Shown piece by piece: positions 34,609-44,391 of a stretch of 64,000 bases of DNA. Position 1 is the stretch's first letter. Each line of letters starts with the position of its first letter. A program made the position numbers and the translations under genes. Origin of the DNA: Pedobacter mucosus (GTDB taxonomy: Bacteria > Bacteroidota > Bacteroidia > Sphingobacteriales > Sphingobacteriaceae); assembly GCF_022200785.1 (NCBI RefSeq), contig NZ_CP087585.1, forward strand, positions 1,736,001 to 1,800,000. Reading direction: 5' to 3'. Below the pieces are notes generated by a model. The model did not search any database. It was not told where the DNA came from and saw only the letters and a program-made list of their open reading frames with translations.

Positions 34609-35021
34609 ATTATTTATAAGGAAGGCACGAAGAACACGAAGAAATTAATTTTAAAAAATTCGTCAAGCGAGGCACAAAGCAATTTATAACTAAAACCAGA
34701 TTTTTAGATTGTTTTGTGGCTTGAAAACACAAGTATATCAATCCAATTTAAGCACAATCATTGTTTATAAACCTGATTGCAGCGACAGCCCCCGATTTTT
34801 TTCGGGGCTACAGCGAAAAGCGGGATTGTAGTTCACCAAGGATTACATAACCTTTCATTTCAAAAAAAAATAACCTAATCGTTAATAATTATAAATTAAT
34901 CATTTGATTTATAGTTATTTAATTTTTAATCAAAATTTAATTTTGTTGTTTGAATTTAAATTATCACATTTGAAATATTATTTGGTGAAACACTGAATAA
35001 AAGTCAATCTTAATCAGATTG
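34609..35021. other. 413-bp intergenic region with degenerate repeat elements
   Basis: From 34663 to 34740 GAGGCACAAAGCAATT and GATTGTTTTGTGGCTTG form a degenerate inverted repeat related to the termini at 24949-25030. From about 34774 to 34835 there is a hairpin element with a G/C stem (AGCCCCCGA / TCGGGGCT around 34787-34809). The remaining 180 bases are extremely AT-rich and must contain the promoter of the SAM-riboswitch transcript. No ORF is visible. Confidence 0.65.
34774..34835. repeat. REP-like hairpin element
   Basis: The G/C-rich arms AGCCCCCGA and TCGGGGCT around a T-rich loop are flanked by GATTGCAGCGACAG and CTACAGCGAAAAGCGGGATTG. This layout is typical of dispersed intergenic repeats in Pedobacter-like genomes. 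A related hairpin core (TTCCGATTTTTTCGGGAC) occurs near 42210. Confidence 0.6.
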
Positions 35022-35130
35022 ATTTATAAAGAAGTGGCGAGAGACTGGCTCAGCGACCCACTGGCAACCCTCAGAAAGAGAAGGTGCCAATTCCAGTCCA
35101 CATAACATGGTGTTATCTGGAGATATAAAT
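35022..35130 (+). promoter_or_regulatory. SAM-I riboswitch upstream of metY-metX-hom
   Basis: The aptamer core reads GAGACTGGCTCAGCGACCCA, then CTGGCAACC and later GGTGCCAATTCCAG, which matches the conserved P2/J and GGCAACC...GGTGCCAA..TCC features of SAM-I (S-box) riboswitches. The closing stem P1 is ATTTATA (35022-35028) with TATAAAT (35124-35130). It should sense S-adenosylmethionine and lower expression of the methionine genes downstream. No clear expression-platform terminator follows P1. Instead, a short Cys-rich ORF starts 7 bases after it, and metY starts 275 bases downstream. Confidence 0.92.
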
Positions 35131-35137
35131 TTTACTG

Positions 35138-35266
35138 ATGAAAACATTAAATCTTCAATCGCAAAGCGAAATAAATCAAAATAACAATAAATTAGAATTC
35201 ACTTCTATTTTATTCGGTTGTTATGATAAGCAGGCGGTTACTTGTATGTGCTGTTGCATATCATAA
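35138..35266 (+). CDS. 42-codon Cys-rich ORF between the SAM riboswitch and metY (possible leader peptide)
   Basis: ATG 35138 opens a 42-codon frame that ends FGCYDKQAVTCMCCCIS at TAA 35264-35266. Five of the last 15 residues are Cys, four of them within CMCCC. The N-terminal part is polar (Asn/Gln/Ser). It begins 7 bases after P1 of the SAM riboswitch and lies 138 bases before the metY start. A cysteine-codon cluster in a short ORF ahead of sulfur genes is the expected design of a cysteine-responsive attenuator; polycysteine leaders of this kind are known in mycobacteria. Translation has not been shown, and a chance ORF is possible. Confidence 0.6.
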   Translation: MKTLNLQSQSEINQNNNKLEFTSILFGCYDKQAVTCMCCCIS

Positions 35267-35301
35267 TTCAAAATCTTCCTCTTTTGTTTCTTTATCAAAT
35301 T

Positions 35302-36715
<1,414 letters not shown>

Positions 36716-36771
36716 ACTATTAATTCGTAAAGAAAGCAAGTCAGTTATTAGTTTAAATCTTACCGTAAACA

Positions 36772-37872
36772 ATGCAAAATAATATAAATAATAGCAACAC
36801 TGATTCTTCCTCGAAGAACACAGAAGCTATTTATAACTACCCAAAAGCTTTTAAGTTAGAAAACGGTAAACAAATTCGAAATCTTGAAATTGCTTACCGA
36901 ACTTATGGCAAATTAAATAAAAAGAAGGATAATGTAATTTGGGTTTGTCATGCTTTAACCGCAAATGCTGATGTTTTTGAATGGTGGGATGGACTGTTTG
37001 GAGAAAATGCATTATTTAATCCTAATGATCATTATATCATTTGCGCTAATGTTTTAGGTTCACATTATGGAACTACGAGTCCATTAAGTAAAAATCCGAC
37101 AACTGGTCTACCCTATTATTTGGCTTTCCCCCAATTTACAATTCGTGATTTTGTTTCTGCACACCAACTTTTAGCAATTCATTTAGGTATTGAGGGCATC
37201 AAACTTTTAATTGGCGGCTCTTTAGGCGGACAACAAGCTGTAGAATGGTCAATTATTGAGCCTAATAAAATAGAAAATTTAGTTTTGATCGCAACGAACG
37301 CAGCTCATTCTCCTTGGGGAATTGCCTTTAATGAAAGTCAGCGTTTAGCAATCGCCACTGATCGAACTTTTTTTGCAAATCAACCAAATGGTGGCAGCAA
37401 AGGTTTAAAAACTGCTCGTAGTATTGCCCTTTTAAGTTACAGAACTTACAGTGCATATGGCAATACCCAGGTAGAAAGCATAAACGATAAATCAGACAAT
37501 TTTAGGGCTTCGTCTTATCAAAATTATCAAGGCGAAAAATTAATAAATCGCTTTAATGCTTATAGTTACTACTATTTAACTAAAGCAATGGATAGTCATA
37601 ATGTTGGTCGTAACCGCAAGAGTATAGTTGATGCGCTAAAACTGATTAAAGCAAATACTTTGGTTATTGGTATTGAAAATGACTTGCTTTTTCCAATTAC
37701 CGAACAACAGTATTTAGCTGACCATATTGATGGAGCAGAATTTTTCAATCTACATTCTGATTACGGTCATGATGGTTTTTTGATAGAAACAGATACTTTA
37801 ACGAATGTTATTGGCAATTTCATTAGGGAAAGTCGGGATAAGAAAATAATAAAACTGCAACATACTGCTTAA
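36772..37872 (+). CDS. metX: homoserine O-acetyltransferase
   Basis: The enzyme acetylates homoserine with acetyl-CoA, supplying the substrate of MetY. It is an alpha/beta-hydrolase-fold acyltransferase of 366 residues. NIWVCHALTANADVFEWWDGLFG-type sequence lies near residue 55. The nucleophile Ser is in LIGGSLGGQQAVEW near 147, the Asp in VIGIENDLLFP near 300 and the His in SDYGHDGFLIE near 335. It lies 56 bp after metY. The position favours acetyl over succinyl transfer. Confidence 0.95.
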   Translation: MQNNINNSNTDSSSKNTEAIYNYPKAFKLENGKQIRNLEIAYRTYGKLNKKKDNVIWVCHALTANADVFEWWDGLFGENALFNPNDHYIICANVLGSHYGTTSPLSKNPTTGLPYYLAFPQFTIRDFVSAHQLLAIHLGIEGIKLLIGGSLGGQQAVEWSIIEPNKIENLVLIATNAAHSPWGIAFNESQRLAIATDRTFFANQPNGGSKGLKTARSIALLSYRTYSAYGNTQVESINDKSDNFRASSYQNYQGEKLINRFNAYSYYYLTKAMDSHNVGRNRKSIVDALKLIKANTLVIGIENDLLFPITEQQYLADHIDGAEFFNLHSDYGHDGFLIETDTLTNVIGNFIRESRDKKIIKLQHTA

Positions 37873-37998
37873 TTTCAAGTTCTGAATTAAAGCGTTAAAT
37901 AAACAAGAAATAAAAACATAAAAACAATTTTAGTAGCAAATTGCTCATGAGCATCCAGGCTTATTACGCAATACACGCTACTTGATACTAAAAATAAA

Positions 37999-39246
37999 AT
38001 GAGTAAGAATTTAAAAATTGGTTTATTTGGTTTTGGCGTAGTTGGACAAGGCTTATTGGATATTATCCAAAGTCAAAACCTTAATCTGGAGATTATAAAA
38101 ATTGCGATCAAAGATCCAAGAAAAAAAAGAAGCCTTGATAAAGATCTATTTACAACAAATCGCGATGATATTTTAAATAATAGCGAAATAAACACCGTTG
38201 TAGAGTTAATTAACGATGCCGACGCTGCTTACGAAATTGTTACTTCTGCGTTAAAAAACGGCAAAAATGTGGTATCTGCAAATAAAAAAATGATCGCTAC
38301 ACACCTAAAGGAGTTGGTAGATTTGCAAAAGAAATATGGCACATCACTACTGTATGAAGGTGCTGTTTGCGGGAGTATTCCAATTATCAGAAACCTGGAA
38401 GAATATTACGATAATGAACTTTTACACGCTATAAGTGGCATTTTTAATGGTTCATCGAATTACATTCTAACAAAAATATTCAACGAAAATCAAAGTTATG
38501 ATTCTGCTTTAAAGAAAGCTCAAGATTTAGGTTTTGCAGAAACTGATCCCATTTTAGATGTTGGTGGTTATGATCCAAAATATAAGTTGGCAATCGCTAC
38601 AGCGCATGCATATGGCTTGTTTATTAATCCGGATCACATCCTTAATATCGGAATTCAAAACCTTTCTCACCATGACATCAAGTATGCACGTGAGAAAAAT
38701 TTTAAAATTAAGTTGGTACCAATGGCACGTAAGGTTGATACCAAACAAATTGTTACTTACGTACTTCCAAAATTGGTAGGAAAAGATGACTTTTTGTATA
38801 ACGTAGATAATGAATATAATGCTGTTACGGTTCAGGCTGCATTTGCCGATAAACAGTTTTTCTTTGGCAAAGGTGCTGGCGGCCATCCAACTGGTGCTGC
38901 GGTACTTTCTGACATAGCTGCTTTACGTTATGATTATCGCTATGAGTATAAAAAATACCATTCAGAAAATGGTGTGAAACATACAGATAACATTCTGTTG
39001 GAGGTTTATTTGCGTTATGCAGATGAAGATTTAATCAGCTTGCTGGAATTTGATAACATAAGTGAACGTTATGCTGCCAATGAATTTAAATACGTTATTG
39101 GTACTTTAAAACTTGAAAATTTAATTAAGAACCGCGATTTGCTGTTGGCAAGCGATGTATTTGTTGCCTATACTGGAAGGCAGATATTTAAGGCAGAAAA
39201 GATTACTGCGCAAGTTTATGAAAAAGCACTTGAAGAAATATTATAA
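37999..39246 (+). CDS. hom: homoserine dehydrogenase
   Basis: This enzyme reduces aspartate semialdehyde to homoserine, feeding MetX and threonine synthesis. The Rossmann loop is GLFGFGVVGQGLLDII at residues 8-23. KNVVSANKKMIA near 90 is the NAD(P)-domain end. The catalytic domain has GAVCGSIPIIRNLEEYY and GIFNGSSNYILTKI, then GFAETDPILDVGGYDPKYKLAI with the expected catalytic Asp and Lys. About 85 C-terminal residues resemble a regulatory ACT-like segment. Length is 415 residues. It is 126 bp after metX and ends at a terminator. This appears to be a stand-alone enzyme, not a ThrA fusion with aspartokinase. Confidence 0.95.
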   Translation: MSKNLKIGLFGFGVVGQGLLDIIQSQNLNLEIIKIAIKDPRKKRSLDKDLFTTNRDDILNNSEINTVVELINDADAAYEIVTSALKNGKNVVSANKKMIATHLKELVDLQKKYGTSLLYEGAVCGSIPIIRNLEEYYDNELLHAISGIFNGSSNYILTKIFNENQSYDSALKKAQDLGFAETDPILDVGGYDPKYKLAIATAHAYGLFINPDHILNIGIQNLSHHDIKYAREKNFKIKLVPMARKVDTKQIVTYVLPKLVGKDDFLYNVDNEYNAVTVQAAFADKQFFFGKGAGGHPTGAAVLSDIAALRYDYRYEYKKYHSENGVKHTDNILLEVYLRYADEDLISLLEFDNISERYAANEFKYVIGTLKLENLIKNRDLLLASDVFVAYTGRQIFKAEKITAQVYEKALEEIL

Positions 39247-39275
39247 GATTTTATTTGTTTTGTTGTTAAGTAAAT

Positions 39276-39300
39276 AGGTCGGAGCGATTCCGACCTTTTG
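39276..39300. terminator. terminator after hom
   Basis: The stem AGGTCGGA / TCCGACCT (39276-39283 and 39289-39296) with a 5-base loop and a following TTTT lies about 30 bases past the hom stop codon. It closes the metY-metX-hom transcript. Confidence 0.88.
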
Positions 39301-39305
39301 CTTTA

Positions 39306-39761
39306 CTAATTTTTCACTTTGATATATTTTTCAGTGATAACACGATCTACGCCAGCTTTCTCTACCTTCTCCACTCCCTTTTGAATCAACGTATCTTGAT
39401 TAATCGTTAACTTGAAATTAAACGTTTTTCCTTCCCAATTTTTATCTTTGTAATATTCTAATTGTTCAGTATAATCATCATTTATGAGTTTAAAACTGCC
39501 ACCTCCAGCATCAAAACTGGTAGAATCTTTTTGATTAATACTATGTTTCATAAACGCAAAATGAGTTGCATTGAAAATCTTAATCATTTTCAACTCGCCT
39601 TTATAATCTACGGTTTTACTTAGTCCATTCTCTGTTGTTGTAGAGGATACCAATTGCCAGGTTCCCTTTATATCAGCATTTAAATCTTTTTCACTTTTGC
39701 TTTTTTCCGAGCATGAGATTAGTGTTAATGTAGAAAGCAGTAATAAAATAGTAAGTCTCAT
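39306..39761 (-). CDS. lipocalin-like lipoprotein
   Basis: This 151-residue predicted lipoprotein has the signal MRLTILLLLSTLTLISCSEK, with acylated Cys 17. The rest reads DIKGTWQLVSSTTTENG near residue 32, a lipocalin-like opening, and continues as a strand-rich domain with FNATHFAFMKHS and FNFKLTINQDTLIQKG. Similar proteins are common in Bacteroidota and have no assigned function. It lies 30 bp downstream of the transporter gene on the same strand. Confidence 0.85.
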   Translation of the reverse strand: MRLTILLLLSTLTLISCSEKSKSEKDLNADIKGTWQLVSSTTTENGLSKTVDYKGELKMIKIFNATHFAFMKHSINQKDSTSFDAGGGSFKLINDDYTEQLEYYKDKNWEGKTFNFKLTINQDTLIQKGVEKVEKAGVDRVITEKYIKVKN

Positions 39762-39791
39762 ATATTAGAAATTTAATAATCTTATTATAAT

Positions 39792-40562
39792 CTATCCCCT
39801 ACCAGCCATTTCTGTTAATTTTTTAGCCAAGTCCCTTCCTAAATATCGATCAATAATAATATGAACAAGATAAAGTATTGGCGTCATTAAAATTGCTACT
39901 AAAAATTTATAGGTATAGCCAACTAAACCTATAGCAAAAACCATTTGCCAGCTATAGTGGTATTGTGGATTTAGGTAAAAAGCAATAAAGATTACGACAA
40001 AACTATCTATAAATTGAGATATTAAAGTTGAACCAGTAGCCCTAAGCCACAAAGCTTTTTCTCCAGTAATTTTTTTTATTCGATGAAAGATTAAAACATC
40101 AACCATTTGGCCAATGATGAAAGCCGTTATGGAACCTACGATAATCCACATTCCCTGACCGAAAATACCCGCAAAAGCATTGTTCATATTTAAATCTTCG
40201 CCGTTTATATTTTGATGCACCCAGAAATCCGAAGCACTTAAATGCATTGATCCCCAAACCACAAAGAAGGCGAAGGCAATTAATATGGAAGTTAATATTG
40301 AAAGAAAACGAACTTGCTTCACCCCAAAATATTCATTTATGATATCTGTCATGATAAAAATAATAGGCCAGGTTAATACGCCGGCAGACATATTAAAAGA
40401 AAGATTTTTTACGCCTAATAAATTTATATCAAATTTCGGTATGCCGATTGTTGCTTCAACGCTAAAAAGTTTAACACCAATAAATTCAGATAGGATTGCA
40501 TTTGCCACAAAAAAACTACCCAAAACAAGTAATAAACGGCTCTCTTTAGTTTTAAAAGTCAT
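39792..40562 (-). CDS. queuosine precursor transporter (YhhQ/VUT-1 family)
   Basis: This integral membrane protein probably imports a queuosine precursor (preQ0 or preQ1). The start at 40562 (MTFKTKESRLLLVLGSFFVANAILSEFIGVKLFSV) matches the family; the longer frame from 40637 adds 25 residues. About six or seven hydrophobic helices are visible. Family segments TDIINEYFGVKQVRFLS, ASDFWVHQN, GSITAFIIGQMVDVLIFHRIKK and GSTLISQFIDSFVVIFIAFYL are present. Length is 256 residues. No queuosine biosynthesis gene or preQ1 riboswitch was recognised nearby. Confidence 0.9.
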   Translation of the reverse strand: MTFKTKESRLLLVLGSFFVANAILSEFIGVKLFSVEATIGIPKFDINLLGVKNLSFNMSAGVLTWPIIFIMTDIINEYFGVKQVRFLSILTSILIAFAFFVVWGSMHLSASDFWVHQNINGEDLNMNNAFAGIFGQGMWIIVGSITAFIIGQMVDVLIFHRIKKITGEKALWLRATGSTLISQFIDSFVVIFIAFYLNPQYHYSWQMVFAIGLVGYTYKFLVAILMTPILYLVHIIIDRYLGRDLAKKLTEMAGRG

Positions 40563-40731
40563 AGAGCATAAATCTAAAAATAAATAGCTAATAATTTCCT
40601 GTAGAAAATTTTTAATCTGCTTTGAACTAAAAATCATTTAATCCTTTTACTTTTTACAATCCTATAACCTTTTAAGTAGGTTAAGAACATAAATCTCTTA
40701 ATCTTTGCGGCTTCAAAAAACCTAAACATTC

Positions 40732-41958
40732 ATGGCGAAAAAACAACATTTCTACCTTATATTAATATTAGGATCATTGGCTGCCCTTGGTCCTTTTTCA
40801 ATTGACATGTATTTACCTGGATTTTTAGATATTGCCAATGATTTGAAAAGCACGGAATCCACTGTAGCATTATCATTATCAAGCTTTTTTATTGGGATCT
40901 CTGCTGGTCAATTACTGTATGGCCCATTGCTCGATAAATTTGGCAGGAAAAAACCGTTATATTTTGGACTTGCGCTATACATAGTTTCCTCTTTTTTATG
41001 TTTAGCCGTCACCAATGTAGATCAATTAATTGTTCTAAGATTCGTTCAAGCGATTGGCAGTTGCGCTACCGCAGTTGCATCCGTAGCAATGGTTAGGGAT
41101 TTATTTTCTGTAGAAGAAAGTCCGAAAGTATTTGCTTCTTTAATGCTGGTAATTGCAGTTTCTCCAATGCTTGCACCAACTGCTGGGGGTTATTTAATTT
41201 CTGCTTTAGGTTGGAAATATGTGTTTGTATTTTTAGGCTTTATGGCGATATTGATGCTTTTTGCATCTATTTTTAAGTTGCCAGAAAGTTATAAACCAGA
41301 TCCTAATTACTCGCTAAAGCCAAAACCTATACTCAACAACTTTTTAACCGTATTAAAAGAACCTCAATTTTATACTTATGCACTGATTAGCTCCATTACC
41401 TTTTCTGGTTTGTTCGCTTATGTTTCATCATCACCAACGGTTTTTATGAAAATTTATGAAGTTAGTAAAACAGGTTATGGATGGATTTTCGCGATTTTAT
41501 CAGTCGCATTTATCGGTTTTAGCCAAGTAAATAGTTTTATTTTAAGGTGGTTTAGTAGTAAAAAAATTGTAACGTGGGCATTAGTTGCACAATGTATTTT
41601 TAGTCTGCTTTTTTTGATATTCGCTTTTAGTAATGCTTTGAATCTTTACTCAACTATTGGATTTATTGCTCTTTTTTTAGCCTGTTTAGGATTAATTAAT
41701 CCAAATGCTGCAGCATTATCTCTAGCGCCTTTTAGTAAAAATGCTGGTAGTGCATCAGCACTTATGGGCGCATTACAGATGGGCTTGGGCGCATTAGCTT
41801 CAGTGATGGTTAGTCTTTCTACCGATCATTCTGTAATACCAATGCCACTGGTTATGACTTCAGCAGCCTTTATCGCCTTATTCTGTTTATTGATTGGTAA
41901 AAGGTTTATTAAAACAGAAGTTGAAGCATCTGCGGATGCGACGGTGATGACGCATTAA
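40732..41958 (+). CDS. Bcr/CflA family multidrug efflux MFS transporter
   Basis: This is a 12-helix major facilitator drug exporter. The first helix carries GSLAALGPFSIDMYLPGFLDIANDL, typical of Bcr/CflA. The loop 2-3 motif GPLLDKFGRKKPLYFGL is near residue 64, and motif C-like VSPMLAPTAGGYLI is near 143. Length is 408 residues. It is divergent from the transporter gene with a 94-bp gap after the ATG of the longer frame. The substrate is unknown. Confidence 0.93.
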   Translation: MAKKQHFYLILILGSLAALGPFSIDMYLPGFLDIANDLKSTESTVALSLSSFFIGISAGQLLYGPLLDKFGRKKPLYFGLALYIVSSFLCLAVTNVDQLIVLRFVQAIGSCATAVASVAMVRDLFSVEESPKVFASLMLVIAVSPMLAPTAGGYLISALGWKYVFVFLGFMAILMLFASIFKLPESYKPDPNYSLKPKPILNNFLTVLKEPQFYTYALISSITFSGLFAYVSSSPTVFMKIYEVSKTGYGWIFAILSVAFIGFSQVNSFILRWFSSKKIVTWALVAQCIFSLLFLIFAFSNALNLYSTIGFIALFLACLGLINPNAAALSLAPFSKNAGSASALMGALQMGLGALASVMVSLSTDHSVIPMPLVMTSAAFIALFCLLIGKRFIKTEVEASADATVMTH

Positions 41959-42368
41959 TAAGTTAAGATAACATTTGATATAATTTCTTCTAATAACTTT
42001 CGCTTGGTTCTTTAAAGAAAAAGTCAGTCCCGCAATTCTCTTTAATCTCCCGAAGATAAATCGGGATCATGTTCGCTTTTGTTGGGTTTAAAATTAAAGA
42101 TGGTGCTATTTTGGAAGGTTAAAAAGTCACAATAAATTGTATTGAATTTCATATGCAGCTTTATATTTCTGCAGTCAACAACCTTTAATAGATTTACTGT
42201 TTTCGCCACCTAAACCCGACCGTAGTGTAAAATCCGCAGTTCCGATTTTTTCGGGACGAGGATTTGAAACAAAGGGCGGGAACAGATAAATTGTTTAAAC
42301 CCGTTTGTAACTTCGATTAAAGCAACAACTTCATTCTTTTACCTTTTTTTCTTATTTTCGCTTATACC
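41959..42368. other. 410-bp intergenic region with degenerate hairpin repeats
   Basis: Short hairpins occur at about 42052-42070 (TCCCGA / TCGGGA) and about 42208-42228 (TTCCGATTTTTTCGGGAC). They are embedded in sequence resembling the dispersed intergenic repeats elsewhere in the window (AGTCAGTCCCGCAATT on the left, GGGCGGGAACAG on the right). The aminotransferase promoter probably lies in the last 70 bases. No ORF is seen. Confidence 0.6.
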
Positions 42369-43514
42369 ATGTTAAATATACAATCGAAACTACCGGGCGT
42401 AAACACCACTATTTTTTCTGTGATGTCTAAACTCGCATCAGAATATAACGCCATTAATTTATCGCAAGGTTTTCCAGATTATGCTTGCGATCCAAACTTA
42501 ACAGAGTTGGTTAGTAAGGCCATGAAAGATGGCTATAATCAATACGCACCAATGCCAGGAAATATTTTTCTAAAGGAAGCTATTGCGGAAAAAGTAAACA
42601 AAATTTACAATATAAATTATAATCCAGATACAGAAATTACGGTTACAGCCGGCGGAACGCAAGCTATTTTTACTGCTTTAACGGCAATTATTAATCCTGG
42701 TGACGAGGTTATTATCTTTGAACCGGCATACGATTGCTACGCACCTACTGTTAAACTTTTAGGAGGCTTGGTAAAAACGTATGAGCTTTCTCCACCAAAT
42801 TATGGTATCGATTGGGATATGGTAAAAAAACTGTTTTCGGCGAATACCAGAATGATAATTTTAAACTCTCCTCAAAATCCAACAGGAAGTATTTTATCAA
42901 GTCAAGATATGGAATCGCTAATTAAACTAATTCGCGGAACAGATATTTTAATATTGAGTGATGAAGTTTATGAACATTTAATATTCGATGGCGAAACACA
43001 TTTAAGCGTGATGCGCTATCCTGAACTTCGAGAACGAAGTTTCGTTGTGGCATCTTTTGGTAAGCTTTTACATGCCACAGGATGGAAACTTGGCTATTGT
43101 TTAGCTCCTGAGGATTTAACCAAAGAATTTAGAAAAGTACACCAATTTAATGTTTTTAGCGTTAATAGTCCCATGCAACAAGCGATAGCAGAATATATAA
43201 AAGAGCCTGAGCATTATAACGGAATCGCTGCCTTTTTTCAAGAGAAAAGGAATTACTTTAGTAGCCTTTTGCAAAAAAGCCGCTTTAAACTATTACCTTG
43301 TAAAGGTTCGTATTTTCAATGCGCTAGTTATGATCAGATTAGCAACGAAAAGGACACAGAATTTTGTATCCGGTTAGTGAAAGAATTTGGCGTTGCAGCC
43401 ATCCCAGTTTCTGCTTTTTATCAGAAAAATACAGACCATAAAATTATTCGGTTTTGTTTTGCAAAAGAAAATTCAACACTAGCCTCTGCTGCAGAAAAAC
43501 TTATAAATGTTTAA
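42369..43514 (+). CDS. methionine aminotransferase (YbdL-type PLP aminotransferase)
   Basis: This fold-type I aminotransferase probably transaminates methionine or its keto acid. SQGFPDYACDPNLTELVSKAMKDGYNQYAPMPG near residues 36-68 is the YbdL/KAT-like signature. The PLP-Lys is in VVASFGKLLHATGWKLGYC near residue 233. NSPQNPTGSIL near 169 binds the cofactor. Length is 381 residues. The next gene is an omega-amidase, the enzyme that disposes of the alpha-ketoglutaramate formed when glutamine is the amino donor in 4-methylthio-2-oxobutyrate reamination. This pairing supports a role in methionine salvage. Confidence 0.9.
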   Translation: MLNIQSKLPGVNTTIFSVMSKLASEYNAINLSQGFPDYACDPNLTELVSKAMKDGYNQYAPMPGNIFLKEAIAEKVNKIYNINYNPDTEITVTAGGTQAIFTALTAIINPGDEVIIFEPAYDCYAPTVKLLGGLVKTYELSPPNYGIDWDMVKKLFSANTRMIILNSPQNPTGSILSSQDMESLIKLIRGTDILILSDEVYEHLIFDGETHLSVMRYPELRERSFVVASFGKLLHATGWKLGYCLAPEDLTKEFRKVHQFNVFSVNSPMQQAIAEYIKEPEHYNGIAAFFQEKRNYFSSLLQKSRFKLLPCKGSYFQCASYDQISNEKDTEFCIRLVKEFGVAAIPVSAFYQKNTDHKIIRFCFAKENSTLASAAEKLINV

Positions 43515-43534
43515 ATATTCCAAACTATAAACAC

Positions 43535-44338
43535 ATGAACGAACCTGTTTACGCTCAGATAGAGAACTTGAAAGTTACTGTCTTTCAAGCTTATCTTTTT
43601 TGGGAAAACATTGAAAAAAATCTGTTAAACCTTGCCTTAAGATTATCTATGGGCGTTCGAGAAAAAACAGATTTAATTGTTTTACCAGAGATGTTTAACA
43701 GCGGTTTTAGTATGAAATCTGAAACCTTAGCTGAAGAAATGGGCGGCAAAACGATGCAATGGATGCAAAAGATGGCCTTTCAATATAATTGTATAGTTAC
43801 CGGAAGCATAATAATTAAAGAAAATGATAATTATTATAATCGTTTAATTTGGATGGATCAAAATGGCGAATATCAACATTATGACAAACGCCATTTGTTC
43901 GGACTTGGAGAAGAAGATGAGAATTTTACTGCTGGAAAAGATAAATTAATTGTTGAGTTAAAGGGCTGGAAAATAAGATTAGCGATTTGCTATGATTTGC
44001 GTTTTCCGGTTTGGTTGCGAAATGTAAATGAAGAATATGATATTTTGCTTTTAGTTGCAAACTGGCCAGATAAACGTTCAGCACATTGGAAAGCTTTAAT
44101 TCTTGCCAGGTCTATCGAAAATCAAAGTTATGTAATCGCAGTAAATCGTGTTGGTCATGATGGAAACCAAGTTTACCATAGCGGGCATTCCATGTGTATG
44201 GACCCTTATGGAAACACAGTATATTATAAACCTGAAGATGAGGATCTATATACTTTTAGTATCAATTATGAAGAATTAGCGAAAATAAGGCGACAGTTTC
44301 CATTTTTAAAAGATGCTGATCAATTTAGTATCGTTTAG
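43535..44338 (+). CDS. omega-amidase (nitrilase superfamily, YafV-like)
   Basis: The enzyme probably hydrolyses alpha-ketoglutaramate to 2-oxoglutarate and ammonia. The start at 43535 (MNEPVYAQIENLKVTVFQ) avoids overlap with the aminotransferase; a longer frame from 43454 is unlikely. The nitrilase triad is visible: Glu in LIVLPEMFNSGFSM, Lys in HYDKRHLFGLGEED and Cys in RLAICYDLRFPVWLRN. Length is 267 residues. It lies 20 bp after the aminotransferase, an arrangement typical of glutamine transaminase-omega-amidase units. Confidence 0.92.
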   Translation: MNEPVYAQIENLKVTVFQAYLFWENIEKNLLNLALRLSMGVREKTDLIVLPEMFNSGFSMKSETLAEEMGGKTMQWMQKMAFQYNCIVTGSIIIKENDNYYNRLIWMDQNGEYQHYDKRHLFGLGEEDENFTAGKDKLIVELKGWKIRLAICYDLRFPVWLRNVNEEYDILLLVANWPDKRSAHWKALILARSIENQSYVIAVNRVGHDGNQVYHSGHSMCMDPYGNTVYYKPEDEDLYTFSINYEELAKIRRQFPFLKDADQFSIV

Positions 44339-44391
44339 CAGTTTTGTAAAACAACCAGTTTTTTTATCAATAATAATTCGCATCATAAACC

